This document shows positions 1-12,050 of a stretch of DNA of 64,000 bases, piece after piece. The DNA comes from Nematostella vectensis (lineage: Eukaryota > Cnidaria > Anthozoa > Actiniaria > Edwardsiidae). The stretch is from assembly GCF_932526225.1 (NCBI RefSeq), contig NC_064036.1, positions 19,614,953 to 19,678,952 on the forward strand. The letters are read 5' to 3'. Below the pieces are notes generated by a model. That model did no database searches. It was not told the DNA's origin and saw nothing but the letters and a program-made list of their open reading frames with translations. Numbering within the stretch: position 1 is the first letter of the stretch; each line of letters starts with the position of its first letter. A program made the position numbers and the translations under genes.

Positions 1-101
1 CCAACAGCGCCATCACCAACAACTACACATTTTATTGTCTGCATGGCTGTGGAGCTTAGAGTTCAGCACAAGGCTGGAAGAGTGGGGAATTTATGGAAAA
101 C
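1..101 (-). CDS. CDC42: CDC42-type Rho GTPase, N-terminus only (runs off left edge)
   Basis: The minus strand reads ATG at 44 and encodes MQTIKCVVVGDGAVG before the window edge. This covers the first beta strand and most of the P-loop (GDGAVGK in the family) of a Rho-family GTPase. Threonine at residue 3 matches CDC42; Rac proteins usually have MQAIKCVVVGDGAVG. CDC42 is a membrane-associated molecular switch controlling actin and cell polarity. Only 14 codons plus two bases (44..1) are visible; bases 45-101 are 5' UTR. A pyrimidine-rich acceptor precedes 101 on the minus strand (TTCTTCCAG), with an alternative acceptor before 73, so the coding exon is probably preceded by a non-coding exon near 841. 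The identity rests on a short but very characteristic peptide; another Cdc42-like paralogue is possible. Confidence 0.8.
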
Positions 102-840
102 CTGGAAGAATAAACAAGATACATTAAATTCAACTTAGTTCCTCTTGGGCTAAGCCAGGGCAAATAAAACTCATGACTAGTTCAAGAATCTTTTAAATAC
201 TTCACTTTGAGGAAATAGTTCTTTTCTTTGGCGACATTCACTAGATTAAAATTTCTTTCTAGCTAGACGGTACACTATAACCCTTTCTCGAAATTTCGTT
301 TGGTTGGTGTACTATTGCGAAAGGAAGGAACTCGAGTTTTATCGATAAAACATTAGAAACCTTGACGGGTTTAAACCTGTGATAGGTTAAATCAAGAGTT
401 CATTAGAGAACCCAACCTTCATAACGCTTATGGGTCAGTAAAGAAGGAAATAACTCAGATGTGGAGGGTTGCCTTGAGAATGGTATAAAAGAACTACGAA
501 ATAATACATGAGTTTCGCTCGTGTCGGTTGCACAGTACAAGGAGATCTCGACAATCAACCGTGCTAAGTGTAAACTCGAACGAGTCTCTCCTCTAGTGCA
601 CAAACGGTTTCTTCTCTATAAATGCCAGTTACAACACGAGAAAAAAAAGTGTATGTGCAAGAATAAGTGTATTGGATTGATAGAAAAGATTAAAACAAAA
701 GAAATAAAGAATTCTGTGGGCGCAAATGGCAGACTGACGCTGCCAAACCACATGCAAAATATCGCCGTCAGAGAATCACTGCGCCGAAACAATTTTGTTC
801 TTGGCAGCGATGATTGTCAGATCTTTTAGACAAGACTTAC

Positions 841-1000
841 CTTGACCAAATAGCTGTCCTTAAGCACAAGATACCGCCAATGTAACACGACAAAGCTAAG
901 GTTAGTTAAGCCCCTATTTCGCTTCTGTAGACCAACTTTCCAAGCGATGTCCGGCTTTCCAGGGGCGTTGGTTTGCAAGAATTTGTGGGGGGCCCCAGGG
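841..1000 (-). other. Putative non-coding first exon of CDC42
   Basis: On the minus strand CAAG|GTAAGTC is a near-perfect splice donor, with the exon ending at 841. It lies about 740 bp upstream of the acceptor at 101 in front of the CDC42 start, which fits a separate 5' UTR exon. The upstream limit (about 1000) is arbitrary because I cannot see the transcription start. Inference from splice consensus and position only. Confidence 0.4.
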
Positions 1001-2300
1001 AGGCTTTTGCGCAGAATCAGCGCTCGATATACCAGTTATCATCATTGGTCCGATTAATGCGACCCATTGTCATGCAAAACCAATCACGTACCAGTTTATA
1101 ATTCCGGAGGAAGTGTTAATGTAACTTCCTTTTACGAAATGGAACACGATTTTTTATTGGTCAAATTCTAAGTGGGCCTGGTTAAATTTTCTTTTGTTCA
1201 TTTCATTAGACGAATAGAAAGTCGTGATAGATCAAAGGAGAAATGAGTTATTTTTGGTCAAAGGTATAAATGAGATTGCATGACTGTCAGTATCAGATTT
1301 TTTGTCAGAGTGAAGTATTTTTGCTTTTAGGTAAGTCTAAACTTTTGTCCCAAAATAATGGAATTAATACAGTGGAACCTTGATTTAACGAACCTCGATA
1401 TAAAGAAGTACTCAGTATAACAAATGATTCCTCTTCAGTCCGGCCAAAATGACAGTAGAATGTATGGAACAGAACCTCGATATAACGAACAGGGTTCCCC
1501 AGTTCCTTCGTCAAATCGAAGCCTTACGGTAGCTATAAGCTATTGTTTTTAATTTACTCTCATAAATAAATAAGGTTTTATTTTCCTACTAGAAATAACA
1601 AAATAAAATTCTTACCTGAATAGTTTATGCTTGTCTTTATTCAAGTTGGGAAAAATGTACTCAACCACAGATTCAGACTTAAATCAAGATATGGAATGAA
1701 TGTCTGAGTACTCTGTATATACGGTTTAAGAACCCTAAAAATAGCCATGCTTCTGATAGGCAGCTGAGTATATTTGTCAGTCATAGTTATTATTTATCAT
1801 TTTATATATTGTCCTATCAGCATTTTCCTACTGAAGCAGGAAGTCAACCATATTGCAAAGATATTATAGGGGAAAACATTAATCCTCTTACACAGGTGGG
1901 TCATGTCAGGGGGGTCATGTTTGGAATATAATAGCCAATCTGACATAGAATACAAATATCAGGCAAGTACCCAGGATTGGCTGAGGGGGGAGGGGCGCAA
2001 TCATACGTATCATATGGAAAAAGCAATAATGACCAACTTTTTTAGGCCAAGGGCCAGGGGGGGTATGCATGCACCCTGCACACCCCCCTGACTATGTGCC
2101 TGAATGTCAGGGTCTTTTTGCCTGCTTCAGCCTAAAAGTTGACCTTTTGACAATTGCATTTTTACCTCTGGTTGAATATGAATGGTGAACAATGATACTT
2201 GAATGAAAATACATTTTCCCCATTTTTCAACATCAGACCTTAAAAAACTAGGTATCTAGTCAGTAGCTGTTATACAAAAAACTAAAATACATGTTATACA
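1001..2300. other. Intergenic stretch without a supported gene
   Basis: Between CDC42 and the 3' end of the coiled-coil gene no frame shows coding character. At 1371 a CAGTGGAACCTTGATTTAAC motif, followed by repeated CCTCGATATAACGAAC-like motifs to about 1490, resembles the ends of pogo/Tigger-type Tc1-mariner elements. I read it as a decayed fragment because no matching opposite end is obvious. Confidence 0.4.
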
Positions 2301-2303
2301 TTT

Positions 2304-2309
2304 TTTATT
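2304..2309 (-). terminator. Polyadenylation signal AATAAA of the coiled-coil gene
   Basis: AATAAA on the minus strand about 145 bp past the stop codon at 2452 of the coiled-coil gene; the likely poly(A) signal. Confidence 0.4.
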
Positions 2310-2451
2310 ACCAACACCAACTCTATTGACAGTGATACAGGGCAATCTTATCTTTCTGCCATAACAAAATCGTATCAACAAGTCCAAAATCCAAATAGGT
2401 TGACAAGACCAGTTTTCCAACCATTTGCTTTTGGCATTCCCAACAATCTTT

Positions 2452-2687
2452 TTATACTGACAAAGCCTCTGCCTCTTTTTCCTTCATGAATTTCCTGAAG
2501 TTTTCATTTTCTAGCTGTGTCATCACTTTATTAAGAGCGTAGATCTGAAAAAACAAGGTATCGAAACTAATGTTAATTAGAGCATGATCCTCTTTATTTT
2601 TACATCAATTATCTATAGCCCATCTATCCTTCAATCTCACTTTATTTGTTCAAGTGTTGGACACAAGTGTACTGAAATATGACAACT

Positions 2688-2718
<31 letters not shown>

Positions 2719-5700
2719 GCTGGAAAGGGGTTGTGCAAGCCTGGAACTTGGAAAACAAGGGCAAGGTCGATATTTCACTAATTTACCCTCAAAAACTGTT
2801 TCAATGTCCCTGCCTCTAGTAAAATTACACTCTAGGGAAAAACATATTTTTATGTTTACATACCTCCTCTCTCTGGCGTTGTCTCAGCTGGACCATTGAT
2901 ACTGCTATTTTTTTTTGTTCCTCTTTCATCGCTTTTTCCTTTTGTTTTTCCTCTGTAATCTTCATTTTTATCTCTGCAAGGACCACACGGATATAAAATC
3001 ACCAGATGAAAAAAAAAAAAAAACTTTTCTGTCCAAAATAAGAGCTCCTTGTATTATAAGAAAAGTAAATTAACTTCTCATTACCTATTTTTTCAAGCTT
3101 TGCTTTCACTAGACGCTGACTCTGTTGAAACAATCAAAGCTGAGGATTAAAATACTGTAGTTATAAAGGCCCTAGCACTTTGCACTTTAGAGGTCAAAAG
3201 GGATTCGTAAACAAGTATGTAGTGAAAATGCTAGTCATTTTCTATTTAGTGATTGTATTTTTTTTGCTGCATTAAGGGTTATTTTCATGATCCATGAACA
3301 GTCTTTTTTGTTTATCGTGAATCATGAAAAGGACAAATTGAAATCTGTGATCCTTGATGCTAGGTTCACCGTGATTCTTGAATGGTGAAATTTGATCAGC
3401 GTGAGTCGTGATCTCTGCTATTTTAAATACATGAATCATATTTTCCAAGCAAAGATTGATCCTTGTCAATCATATACCCCCCCCCTGCACTTTATCTCAT
3501 ATCCCAGCTGGAATCCTGGATTACATGTCAATTGTTTTATAACCCATGTGATGACATTTGAGGTCTGTCCGAGTTGCCGAGTTGTATCCGGCTTACTCAA
3601 TGGCTAGCCGCTGTAAGCTGGAGATGCTTTCCAGTCTCTAGATTAGTAAGAGTTTTCCTTCTATAGGATATGTTTTGAAATTTCTTAATATCTCTTGAAT
3701 CATGGATGTTTGAATCATTTTATTGTGAAATGTAATTTCCCATTTTTGAAACTTCTGAAACCCCTTACCCCTCTGTTTTTAGGAAGCAACTCTCAACCAC
3801 ACCCCTTGGCAACCACACCCCTCGGCAACCACACCCCTCATCAACCACACCCCTCGTCAGCCACACCCCTTAGCAACCACACCCCTTGGCAACCACACCC
3901 CTTGGCAACCACACCCCTTGGCAACCACACCCCTCGGCAACCACACCCCTCATCAACCACACCCCTCGTCAGCCACACCCCTTAGCAACCACACCCCTTG
4001 GCAACCACACCCCTTGGCAACCACACCCCTTGGCAACCACACCCCTTGGCAACCACACCCCTTGGCAACCACACCCCTCGTCAACCACACCCCTCGTCAA
4101 CCACACCCCTCGTCAGCCACACCCCTTGGCAACCACACCCCTTGGCTCTGCTTGATTCATTCCTTCCTAAAAGTATGGACAACATGCTAATTCCATAGCC
4201 ACGCCCCTCCTCCTTAGTTTTTATCAGGTTGCATGCAAAATAAGTATTTTTGTCAGATAAAGAGAGGTGTTGGGGTGTAATTGCTCCCATCTACATTATC
4301 ATTAGCTTTGAACATCTTTACCTTGACATCAAAGAGTGATGGAATATACTCGACTCTTTTCATTTGTTCTTCTGTAGGTGTCCCCGGTGGCACACTAGGT
4401 GCTCCACCCAGCATTTTTGACTGCATCTCAGATAAATACACCCTTCTAAATGTCACCCTACCATCATCCTGCATGCTCCACCCTAATTCCTTCCTAGGTG
4501 ATGGAACAGAAGGTGAATTTTCAATTATGTTCTTTCGTGGAGGGTTTGTTGGAACTTTTTGCTGTGTTGCAATTGATTTGGTTGGCACTTTTGGCAAATA
4601 AATAACATTTTTGTTTGTTCTTTGGACAGGCATGTAGCTAGCCTGTATTTTACTAATGTTTAAAATGCCCCCACTGGGTTTGTTGAAAATGACAGAGGAA
4701 CTACTGTGCCTACTACTAGCTGACGACAATGTTGTGAAAGAAGAATTTAGTTGATTTGTACCATCTTGAAGTGTGAGGCGATCAAAAACAGAGGTTTTAG
4801 TCTTTTTGATACTTTTCTTTCTCGTCTTCCCTGACTTTGACTGTTTCTTTGTTCTGTCCTTCTTCCGTTTTGTTATATTTTTTGCGAGTTTTTTGTTCGC
4901 TGCGTTTGCATTTTTAGTATTCACTTGAACTGTGTGTGAGTCCTCTTTGTTATTTTCAACTATCAGTGGGTCTGATTTGCTTTCTAGGCATCCACTTGAT
5001 TCTAAACAAAAGGAAACATGTATGTCTTAGAGGGTAAATAACATGGATAATATATAATATCTATTAATATAATATATGCAATTAAAAACACTGTGTTTTA
5101 AATGCAGAAAAGAAACATAAATATAGACCAATTGAACATGTTTAATTAATATTCATTTTTTCATTGTATTTCTTTTTATATGAAAGACAATTACTTATTA
5201 CTTTACTTATATTTGACATAGATATTTAACTTTATTAAATGTAATTGTGCTGGTTCCTGTTAATAGTAGTTTGCATTAAACATCTGATAGGACTAACCAT
5301 AAACTCCTCCCATAAAAGACTTTTAGTATATAAAACTCGGGAGTTAATATATCGGCTGTTATACCCTCCATTTTGCTTAATTTCGGGGCGCAGGAAAATA
5401 TCCACCTCTTAGGAGGTGAATATTTAACAATTATTCGCCGAAGGCAATGTAAATAGCGGTGGATAGTCCTATCCACCACTATCCACCGCTATTTGCTGAG
5501 CCTGAGGAGAATAATTCTTTTAGTATATACTTGGCGGGGACTGAACAAGACCTATTTGCTGTAATTATTAATTATTCCGAGATAGCGAACCAATCAGAAC
5601 GTGCGTTCTTATGAAGTTCCCGCCAAGTATATACTAATGCATTTTATCCTGGGTTTCTCAACCAATCAAATCGCTTGTTCTTGACAGGTTCCCGAGTTTT

Positions 5701-6481
5701 ATATACTAATATGCAATATACAACTCCTAGGAGATGGATGTTTTCTTGTCCCCCCCCCCCCCCCCCCCCCCCCGAAATCAAGCAAAATGGCGGGTGTAAC
5801 AAGCCGATTTGCAAGTGTTTCCGAAAAGAAAATTGCTTTAAAGCTCGTTTTATATACTAAAACAATAATACCATTTCCATTTCGGCTCTCGGTAGATATT
5901 TCGCCACTATCCACCTCAATGGAAATTGCATAACTGTTAAACATACTTCTGTTACATCTCTGTTTGGGTCAAGGAATAACACAAAAACAGAAGAAAGGAA
6001 CTCAAAACAATAAAATAATTTGAAGGAATAAAACTCCAAAAAGCGTGATATTACCTGATTTTTTAATACGATTGTGCTCAAGAGAAATTGCTTCTATCGC
6101 AGATGCAGCCCTTTTCTCGTCAATCTGTCCATATTCCTGATTTCTCGCGTTGTTGCCATCACGAACCCTTACTGTTGTTCTTGCCCTTGTTGCTGTTGTC
6201 ACGAAAGCATTCGATTTCTGTTCAACTACGTCTACTTTTTTCTTATTTTGACAAACTCTTAGAAAACTCCTCAGGCTTGAAGCAGAGCTCTCCCTTGTTT
6301 GATTCCTTGTGTGAACGATGCTTATTTGTGTCCTTGAGTTGTTGTTAACTGGCGAAGAAACCTGCAGAGTTTGGAAATCGACGAATGACGGTTTCACTAT
6401 GGTCAATGGAAAATCGCCGCTCATCATCCCATTTGTAGGGACTCTTGGCAAAATCCCGGCACTTTCCCCAAGCGGAATCAT
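2452..6481 (-). CDS. Coiled-coil protein of unknown function, five exons, 448 aa
   Basis: Minus-strand exons 6481..6055, 5001..4322, 3121..3085, 2973..2864 and 2544..2452 join in frame with GT-AG introns (for example TCAG|GTAATA, TTGTTTAG|AATCAAG, AAG|GTAAAG, GAG|GTATG) and end in TAA: 448 residues. Residues 1-142 are Ser/Thr-rich and probably disordered. Around 175-200 lies a very Lys/Arg-rich stretch (KKLAKNITKRKKDRTKKQSK) that could bind nucleic acid or microtubules or act as a nuclear signal. Residues about 290-368 contain a tryptophan-centred segment (LGWSMQDDGRVTFRRVY) that looks conserved. Residues 370-445 form a charged helix/coiled coil (KAKLEKIEIKMKITEEKQKE). I do not recognise the family with certainty; a centrosomal or ciliary CCDC-type protein is a guess. 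It sits head to head with NIP7. Introns hold a 16-bp satellite and nested inverted repeats. Confidence 0.75.
3793..4146. repeat. 16-bp tandem array inside intron 2 of the coiled-coil gene
   Basis: About 22 copies of a 16-bp unit, CAACCACACCCCTTGG, with TTGG/TCGG/TCAT/TCGT/TTAG variants. The variant series repeats at 112 bp (seven units; TCAT copies at 3837 and 3949), so a seven-unit block was duplicated. Because 16 is not a multiple of 3 and the unit lacks stops, every plus frame reads the same 16-residue peptide. These open frames are not genes. Confidence 0.95.
5323..5709. mobile_element. Nested inverted-repeat (MITE-like) element in intron 1
   Basis: Outer 20-bp ends TTAGTATATAAAACTCGGGA (5323-5342) and its reverse complement (5690-5709) enclose inner ends TTAGTATATACTTGGCGGG (5520-5538) with reverse complement at 5619-5637. 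A separate hairpin, AAATAGCGGTGGATAG at 5451 with its complement at 5479-5494, also lies inside. A longer diverged inverted repeat pairs about 5345-5430 with 5700-5815. This looks like one short TIR element inserted in another of the same family. Confidence 0.6.
5750..5774 (+). repeat. Poly-C tract
   Basis: Homopolymer of about 24 C. Similar G/C runs occur at 2702, 12780, 14454, 19811, 36384 and in the 1.45-kb repeats, so they are a genome-wide feature of this sequence. Confidence 0.9.
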
Positions 6482-6959
6482 TTCAACTACTATTTAACCT
6501 AAATTCCCCACAATCACTCCATGTTTTGGAGCAATATCTTCAACGCCAATCATTCCGAACCTCGAACATCATACAACATAACACGATTTTCGCGTTATGT
6601 CCAAGTTGCTATAGCAACTCTTTTTTGTTCAGTTCGCGCATTATTCTGAATGATATGTTTTATTGCTAATCACATAAATTTATCCCTATTTTTCTTATTG
6701 CAGAAAGTAACTTTTATCGCTATACAGATTCTAGATAATTGTAAAATTTTAATATTTCGTAGCATTGTTTTCGATTCTTATTTTCTCGCTTGCATAGAGC
6801 CGGTCTTTTATTTCCGGTTACGGGAGTCACGTGATTTTGCAGAAAGCATTCGCGGGCTCAGATGACCACGTGAAGAAACAGAGTCAACACAATTCGCAGC
6901 AATACTGTTATTTTTACTTTATCCTGTTCTGTAATCACAGTTTATAAAGAATATTCGGT
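6482..6959. promoter_or_regulatory. Shared upstream region between two divergent genes
   Basis: The two start codons (6481 minus, 6960 plus) are 478 bp apart and point away from each other, so both promoters must lie here or in unseen 5' exons. CACGTG-like motifs occur at about 6830 (GTCACGTGA) and 6867 (CCACGTG). A bidirectional promoter is an inference from spacing. Confidence 0.5.
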
Positions 6960-9900
6960 ATGAGGCCGCTCACAGAAGAAGAGACGAAAGTTGTGTTCGA
7001 AAAATTAGCAAAATAGTAAGTAGCGAACTAAACTACAATCAAAGCATCAATCAACATTTGCTATGCTTGACATTTAACATTAAGTTACTGTATTATGCCA
7101 AGAAACTTGTATTTCAGTGCGTAAATTAGGACCTCATGAGGCTAACAATCATTCGAATTTCAGGGTGATGGGGCTTGGTGAATATTTTGTTACTGTAGGC
7201 TCAGGGTGACTAATCAAACGAAATCTTTATCAATGTCGAATTCTGTCAAATCACCTAAACCTTCAATTGATTCTTGTTGGGTTGATCAAATACAATCAAA
7301 CCAAAAAACAACGGCCCTGCCAATCAATAATTCCGATAATCAATTATAATCAATAGTAATCGATAAAAATAAATATCAATCAATCGATTAATTGGAAATC
7401 AATAGAAATTGATAACGTGAAACTGTGTGAGCATCGATTATTAACGATTTTTATCGAAAAATACCGAAACAAGATTTCGAGCCACGCTTCTGCCGTGCCA
7501 AACCTAATTGTTAAGTATTTTATTATATTGGGACATTAGAAGCTTGACGTCTAAATCAATTATGTGTGGTACTGCAAAAGTTCGACACTGTTTCAAATGT
7601 CGAGACCTTGTTGTGCTGCATTTGTTTTGGTAACTTTTTTACCCCTTTGAACGACGCAATCAGCACGGCATCTGAATCAACATTGTGTTGACCTAAATGA
7701 ATTAGGGACCTTAAGAAACGATGACAGCTAAAAACAATGGAATTTGATTTAGAATTCAATAGCAGCATGTGGAAATGCATTCTGTCTGATACAAAAATTT
7801 TGAAGACGTAAAAATTTTAAAGTTTCGTCTTCAGTTGAGGATGCAGACGTTTGCACTGTAAATTCCACTCCACTAGCTATGTTCGCTACTGTAGAAATGT
7901 CATTTTTTTATCTGTCTCTGACTAAAATGTTTTGCTTATTCCATTGCAATCAAATTTTTATTGATCGCCACGCGCAAAAAAATCTTTTTTATCGCGTTGT
8001 TCTAGCCGTTGTCGTCGTCCTTGAGGTCCCTTTCCAGTGGTCAGTTTTAAATATAAGAAATCGATAAAACCTGATATTAACCGATAATATTCAATATGAT
8101 TGAGTACTCTTGGGCTGTGAGAATCGATTATTATCGATCTCCAATATCAATCAATAACAATCGACTGATTAATATCAATTAATATTGATTAATTCGATTA
8201 GTTTCCGATGATCGATTTTTATAAATTGGTAGGGCCTGGAAAAACGTAGGTTTCAAGGCCAATTAAATGTTTGGTGTTCAATTGATTACAATTATAAGAC
8301 TGCTTGCCATCTCTCCTTTGGCAAAAAGTCACAAAATTTTGCCATGGAGTGCTGATGGCACAAGCGAGCATCTTGAATTTGTCTAAACATAAATTTGCTC
8401 ACCTAAGCTAGAGTGAAACCTGATTCTACTGGGGTTTTGTGCCTTCTGTGTGTGTGATCAGTCACTCAGTTCAGATGGCCTGGGGGGTGTGGAAATTATT
8501 TCCATGGCCTACTATCAAAGACATAAGAGTCCATAGAAATAGCTGTTTCCTGTGGTTCTAATAATAAGGTATATACAAAGGGCTAACACTCGAAATGTCA
8601 GCACAACTACTCTGTATTCCTGAGGCGTTCAACATACTTTTTCTACCTTGTGTTAATTTATACCTTGTCTACACCATGCCTACGTAGACCACCTAGTTTT
8701 TCCACAGCCTGTCTGTAGTCTCTCTAGTACTTCCGTATACTAACAGTTTGATAATAAAAAGGGTTTAAGCACCCAAGGGACCCTGTCCCCCTCTCTTTAT
8801 TGCAACAGGAGAATTCATGCAAGGCAACATGAATGGCATTGAAAAGGATGTACATGCTCACAAATCTACTAAAAAGTGCCATTGACATCATAATACTGCA
8901 TATAAGATATGAAAAAATGGCGTCACATTGTAATGTTTTGGCAGGATATTATTTTTTTATGTAAGGGCTATAAGTGATTTTTTAGAAACAAATATTTTTG
9001 GCCAAACATTGCTAGAATCTCTGAAACAACAAATATAATTAATGTTTTTTTTTTTCTACTGTGAGGCATCATTACAGTTAAATCAAACAAGCTATATAAA
9101 TCAAATATGAGGCTGATCAGAATAGGTGTCAAGAGGAACAACAAACAAGATACAGTGAACCCTAACAACATAGAACTCAAACTATTGTCCATCTCTTTTG
9201 AGTGTTGGAATTAACGGAGTTCCACTGCGAATAAAATATCATAGATGCAGAAATTATACTAATCTGTCTTATTCTTGACACTTTTACTTTCAGCATTGGT
9301 GAAAATATTAAACTTCTGATAGATCGGCCTGATGGGAATTACTGCTTTAGATTGCACAAGGATCGAGTGTACTATGTCAGGTATGTACGGTGTGAATCAC
9401 AATCCTCATCCACTTGCTTGTTATACACTCAAGCTTTATGTTATGCTTTTATTATATTATTATATTTATTATAAGCTTTATGTTTTTTTTGTCTGTTCCA
9501 GTGAGCTGATAATGCGAAGAGCAACCAATGTTGCAAGGGATAACCTGATAAGCCTGGGGACATGCCTAGGCAAGTTTACAAAATCTGAAAAATTTAAGCT
9601 TCATATAACAGCCTTGGACTTTCTGGCTCCTTATGCCAAGGTAAGTACCTGTTGAAGATTACAATATATATGTACACATGTTTATTTATAAATACAGTAG
9701 TTGAGTACAACCTTGAAAGTCACATTCGTTCCAACAAAGTAATGCTGTGTTTTCACTTGAGAATCAATCTAGGTTTGGTTTATGGTTAACTGAACTTCGG
9801 TTAGGAGAAATGTGTTAACACTTGAAAACCTAGTCTCGATTGACCATTCAGCTGGAACAGCACCCATGAATTGGAGTTCTGAGGTCAAACTGCTGCTGCA

Positions 9901-11407
9901 ATTATCATTATTTTTCTGGACCTTTTTGTCACTCTGTGATGACTTCTGTTAATAAGATTCTCCAATAATAGTTCAAGACGATCGTTTAGGAAAACACTTT
10001 GACTGATTTTCGCTGAATTGTTTGCACTAGAACTTTAGGGATTTGCTGTCCCTTGACTTGAAAACAAGTTGGTTGTAAGAATACTGTAAAATGTGCTGAT
10101 TTTGAAAACATGTGGCAATCTCACAACTATTGAATAAACACTGAATGAGAAATGACTGACAATTGGCAAGCAATAGCTGGCAAGAACTGTCAACAGATTT
10201 GTCTGTTACCTCTACCTGTAACCATATCATAAGATGGTGGCCTAGTGGAAACACAGCATAAGTGATGTCTAATCCCTTTTAAAGAGATGTCTTTTGCATA
10301 AGAGTAAACAATAATAAGTTCCCTTATACTGACAATCGTGTATTTTTACTAAATTATGGAAAAGGAGGTACCCAAAAACAACACCTTTACTTTATAAATC
10401 TGTTTAGAGCATTTCCATTGCTCTTTTGATCAAACTCATTGATATTTGATAATATTTCTGATGACAATTGCCCATGCCTGCACAGGATGATGTTTGTCTT
10501 CCTTCCATTTATACTTTCTATTGTCAATGTTGACAGTACAAAGTGTGGGTCAAGCCAGGAGCTGAGCAGACGTTCTTGTATGGGAATCATGTCACCAAGT
10601 CTGGCCTTGGAAGAATTACAGAAAACACACCACAATACCAAGGAGTAGTGATCTACTCCATGAGCGATAGTCCACTGGTATGTGTGTGTGGTTTTCTCTA
10701 GTGTGATTGACTGAGTATCTTTGAGGACTATGATTTTGCAAATTTTTCTATTTTTTAAAAAATGTACAGAGCTTTTAATCTCGAGACTTAAACATTGTCT
10801 TTTTGTGTGGTGTTCATTGCTGGATTTATGTAAGTTGATGTGTTCTTTCATTTAAAACTATCTGGCAGAAGGAAGAGTAGATATGCTTTAAGGCCTAGTT
10901 TTTACTAGTGACTCAAGTGCAGACACAAGGGCAAACAAAAGTTTTTTTTTTATAGTGAAAGCAAGTTGTGAATAAGTGAACTACCTCTCACTAAACATGG
11001 GGTTTGAATTTGATTAGTCAGTTAATGTCACCTGACACGAATAACCAAGCGCATATCTTTTTTGTGCTTTGTTTTAACTTCCCACAACCAAATGCAAGCA
11101 TGTGCAAGAAAAAATGTTGATATATTGGGCTTATTGCTGCATCAAGTGGTTTTCACAGCTAAATGACCTTGGCTCACACTTGCATTACTAGTGAGAACTA
11201 GGTTTTAGATCGAAATGGATTAAAGTTTGATTGAAGTATGAATTTCCAGCCATCCAGGGTTAAAATAGTTTATTTCTTACTCTGTAGGGATTTGGTGCAA
11301 CAGCTCGATCAACACAAGACTGTCGCAAGGCTAACCCCACAGATGTGGTAGTCTTCCATCAGGCAGATGTTGGGGAATATTTAAGATCTGAGGACACATT
11401 AACATAG
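6960..11407 (+). CDS. NIP7: NIP7, 60S ribosome biogenesis factor, five exons, 180 aa
   Basis: Exons 6960-7015, 9294-9380, 9502-9640, 10537-10677 and 11288-11407 splice in phase into 180 codons plus TAG, the usual family length. The product starts [19 protein letters not shown] and contains [54 protein letters not shown]-type sequence (here [20 protein letters not shown]) and a C-terminal [20 protein letters not shown]. The N-terminal half is the NIP7 pre-PUA domain and residues about 95-170 the PUA domain that binds pre-rRNA. NIP7 acts in the nucleolus in 27S pre-rRNA processing and 60S assembly. All introns are GT-AG (TA|GTAAGT, CAG|GTATGT, AAG|GTAAGT, CTG|GTATGT). Intron 1 (7016-9293) holds a foldback element. 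It looks intact and functional. Confidence 0.97.
7313..8236. mobile_element. Foldback / TIR element in NIP7 intron 1
   Basis: The left end GGCCCTGCCAAT (7313) pairs with ATTGGTAGGGCC ending at 8236. Inside each end lie about 120 bp dense in ATCGAT/AATCAAT-type motifs (7320-7460 and 8050-8220), and the middle 500 bp is unique. No transposase frame is visible. I could not establish a target-site duplication, so the class is unknown. Confidence 0.55.
9163..9227. mobile_element. Tiny pogo-like MITE in NIP7 intron 1
   Basis: CAGTGAACCCTAACAACA at the left and GGAATTAACGGAGTTCCACTG-type sequence at the right give short inverted ends (CAGTG-AAC/ GTT-CACTG). This resembles the CAGTGGAAC end seen at 1371. 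The element is only about 65 bp, and TA is present only on the left. Confidence 0.3.
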
Positions 11408-11415
11408 TCTTATGA

Positions 11416-11421
11416 AATAAA
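11416..11421 (+). terminator. Polyadenylation signal AATAAA of NIP7
   Basis: AATAAA begins 9 bp after the NIP7 stop codon; a very short 3' UTR would result. Confidence 0.5.
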
Positions 11422-11429
11422 ATTATAAA

Positions 11430-12042
11430 ACACGGACAAGCATTCAGATTAGTATCCTCCTTAACTTTTGGACCTTGTGTTGCCCTGTTGTACCTTGTTT
11501 TGCTCTTATGCGTTTGTAAGACAAGATGACACAGCAGCTGGAAGGGTAGGGTATAAAATTTCGACCAGCTCCTATCCCTTATTGGGTGTTGAAGGATTTT
11601 CCGATTATGCTATCTCTTAGGCTATAATATTCGACCAACTGCTATTCCTTAGGGGTGTTTGAAGTGTTCTTCGACCACACCCTATTAGCCCCACCCCCCA
11701 CCCCTCCCTGGGTAGCTCGGAACATGGGATCATAGAAATGAGATGTTTATTTTCTATCTACAAAGTGCAACTCGGTATACAAAGCCAATGCATCCCCCCT
11801 CAGTCAGTTATGAGTCAGCCTTGGACTGAATTTCTTGTTATGGTCGGACCATTAGAAAAGGGAGAGGATGGGTAAGGAACAAAACAAATTAATACACGAT
11901 GAAAAGCCTGGAAAAAATGCTTGCAGCCCAAAACAGACAGAAACGAATGCATACAACGATGAAAAAAAATAATGCAATTCTTGGAAATAAAAAACAGGCA
12001 TACACGACTGAAACCAATCACGCTATTGCAACTGCGTACGTA
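11430..12042. other. Intergenic region with decayed tandem repeats
   Basis: From 11540 to 11700 a degenerate motif of the type TTCGACCA..CTAT..CTTA recurs about four times, and a related motif returns at 12650-12740 beyond the neighbouring MITE. No gene is seen. Confidence 0.4.
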
Positions 12043-12050
12043 TTCTTGAC

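Noticed and set aside
521-829. 102-codon plus-strand frame
   Set aside because: No motifs, lies in the presumed CDC42 5' intron, overlaps another frame.
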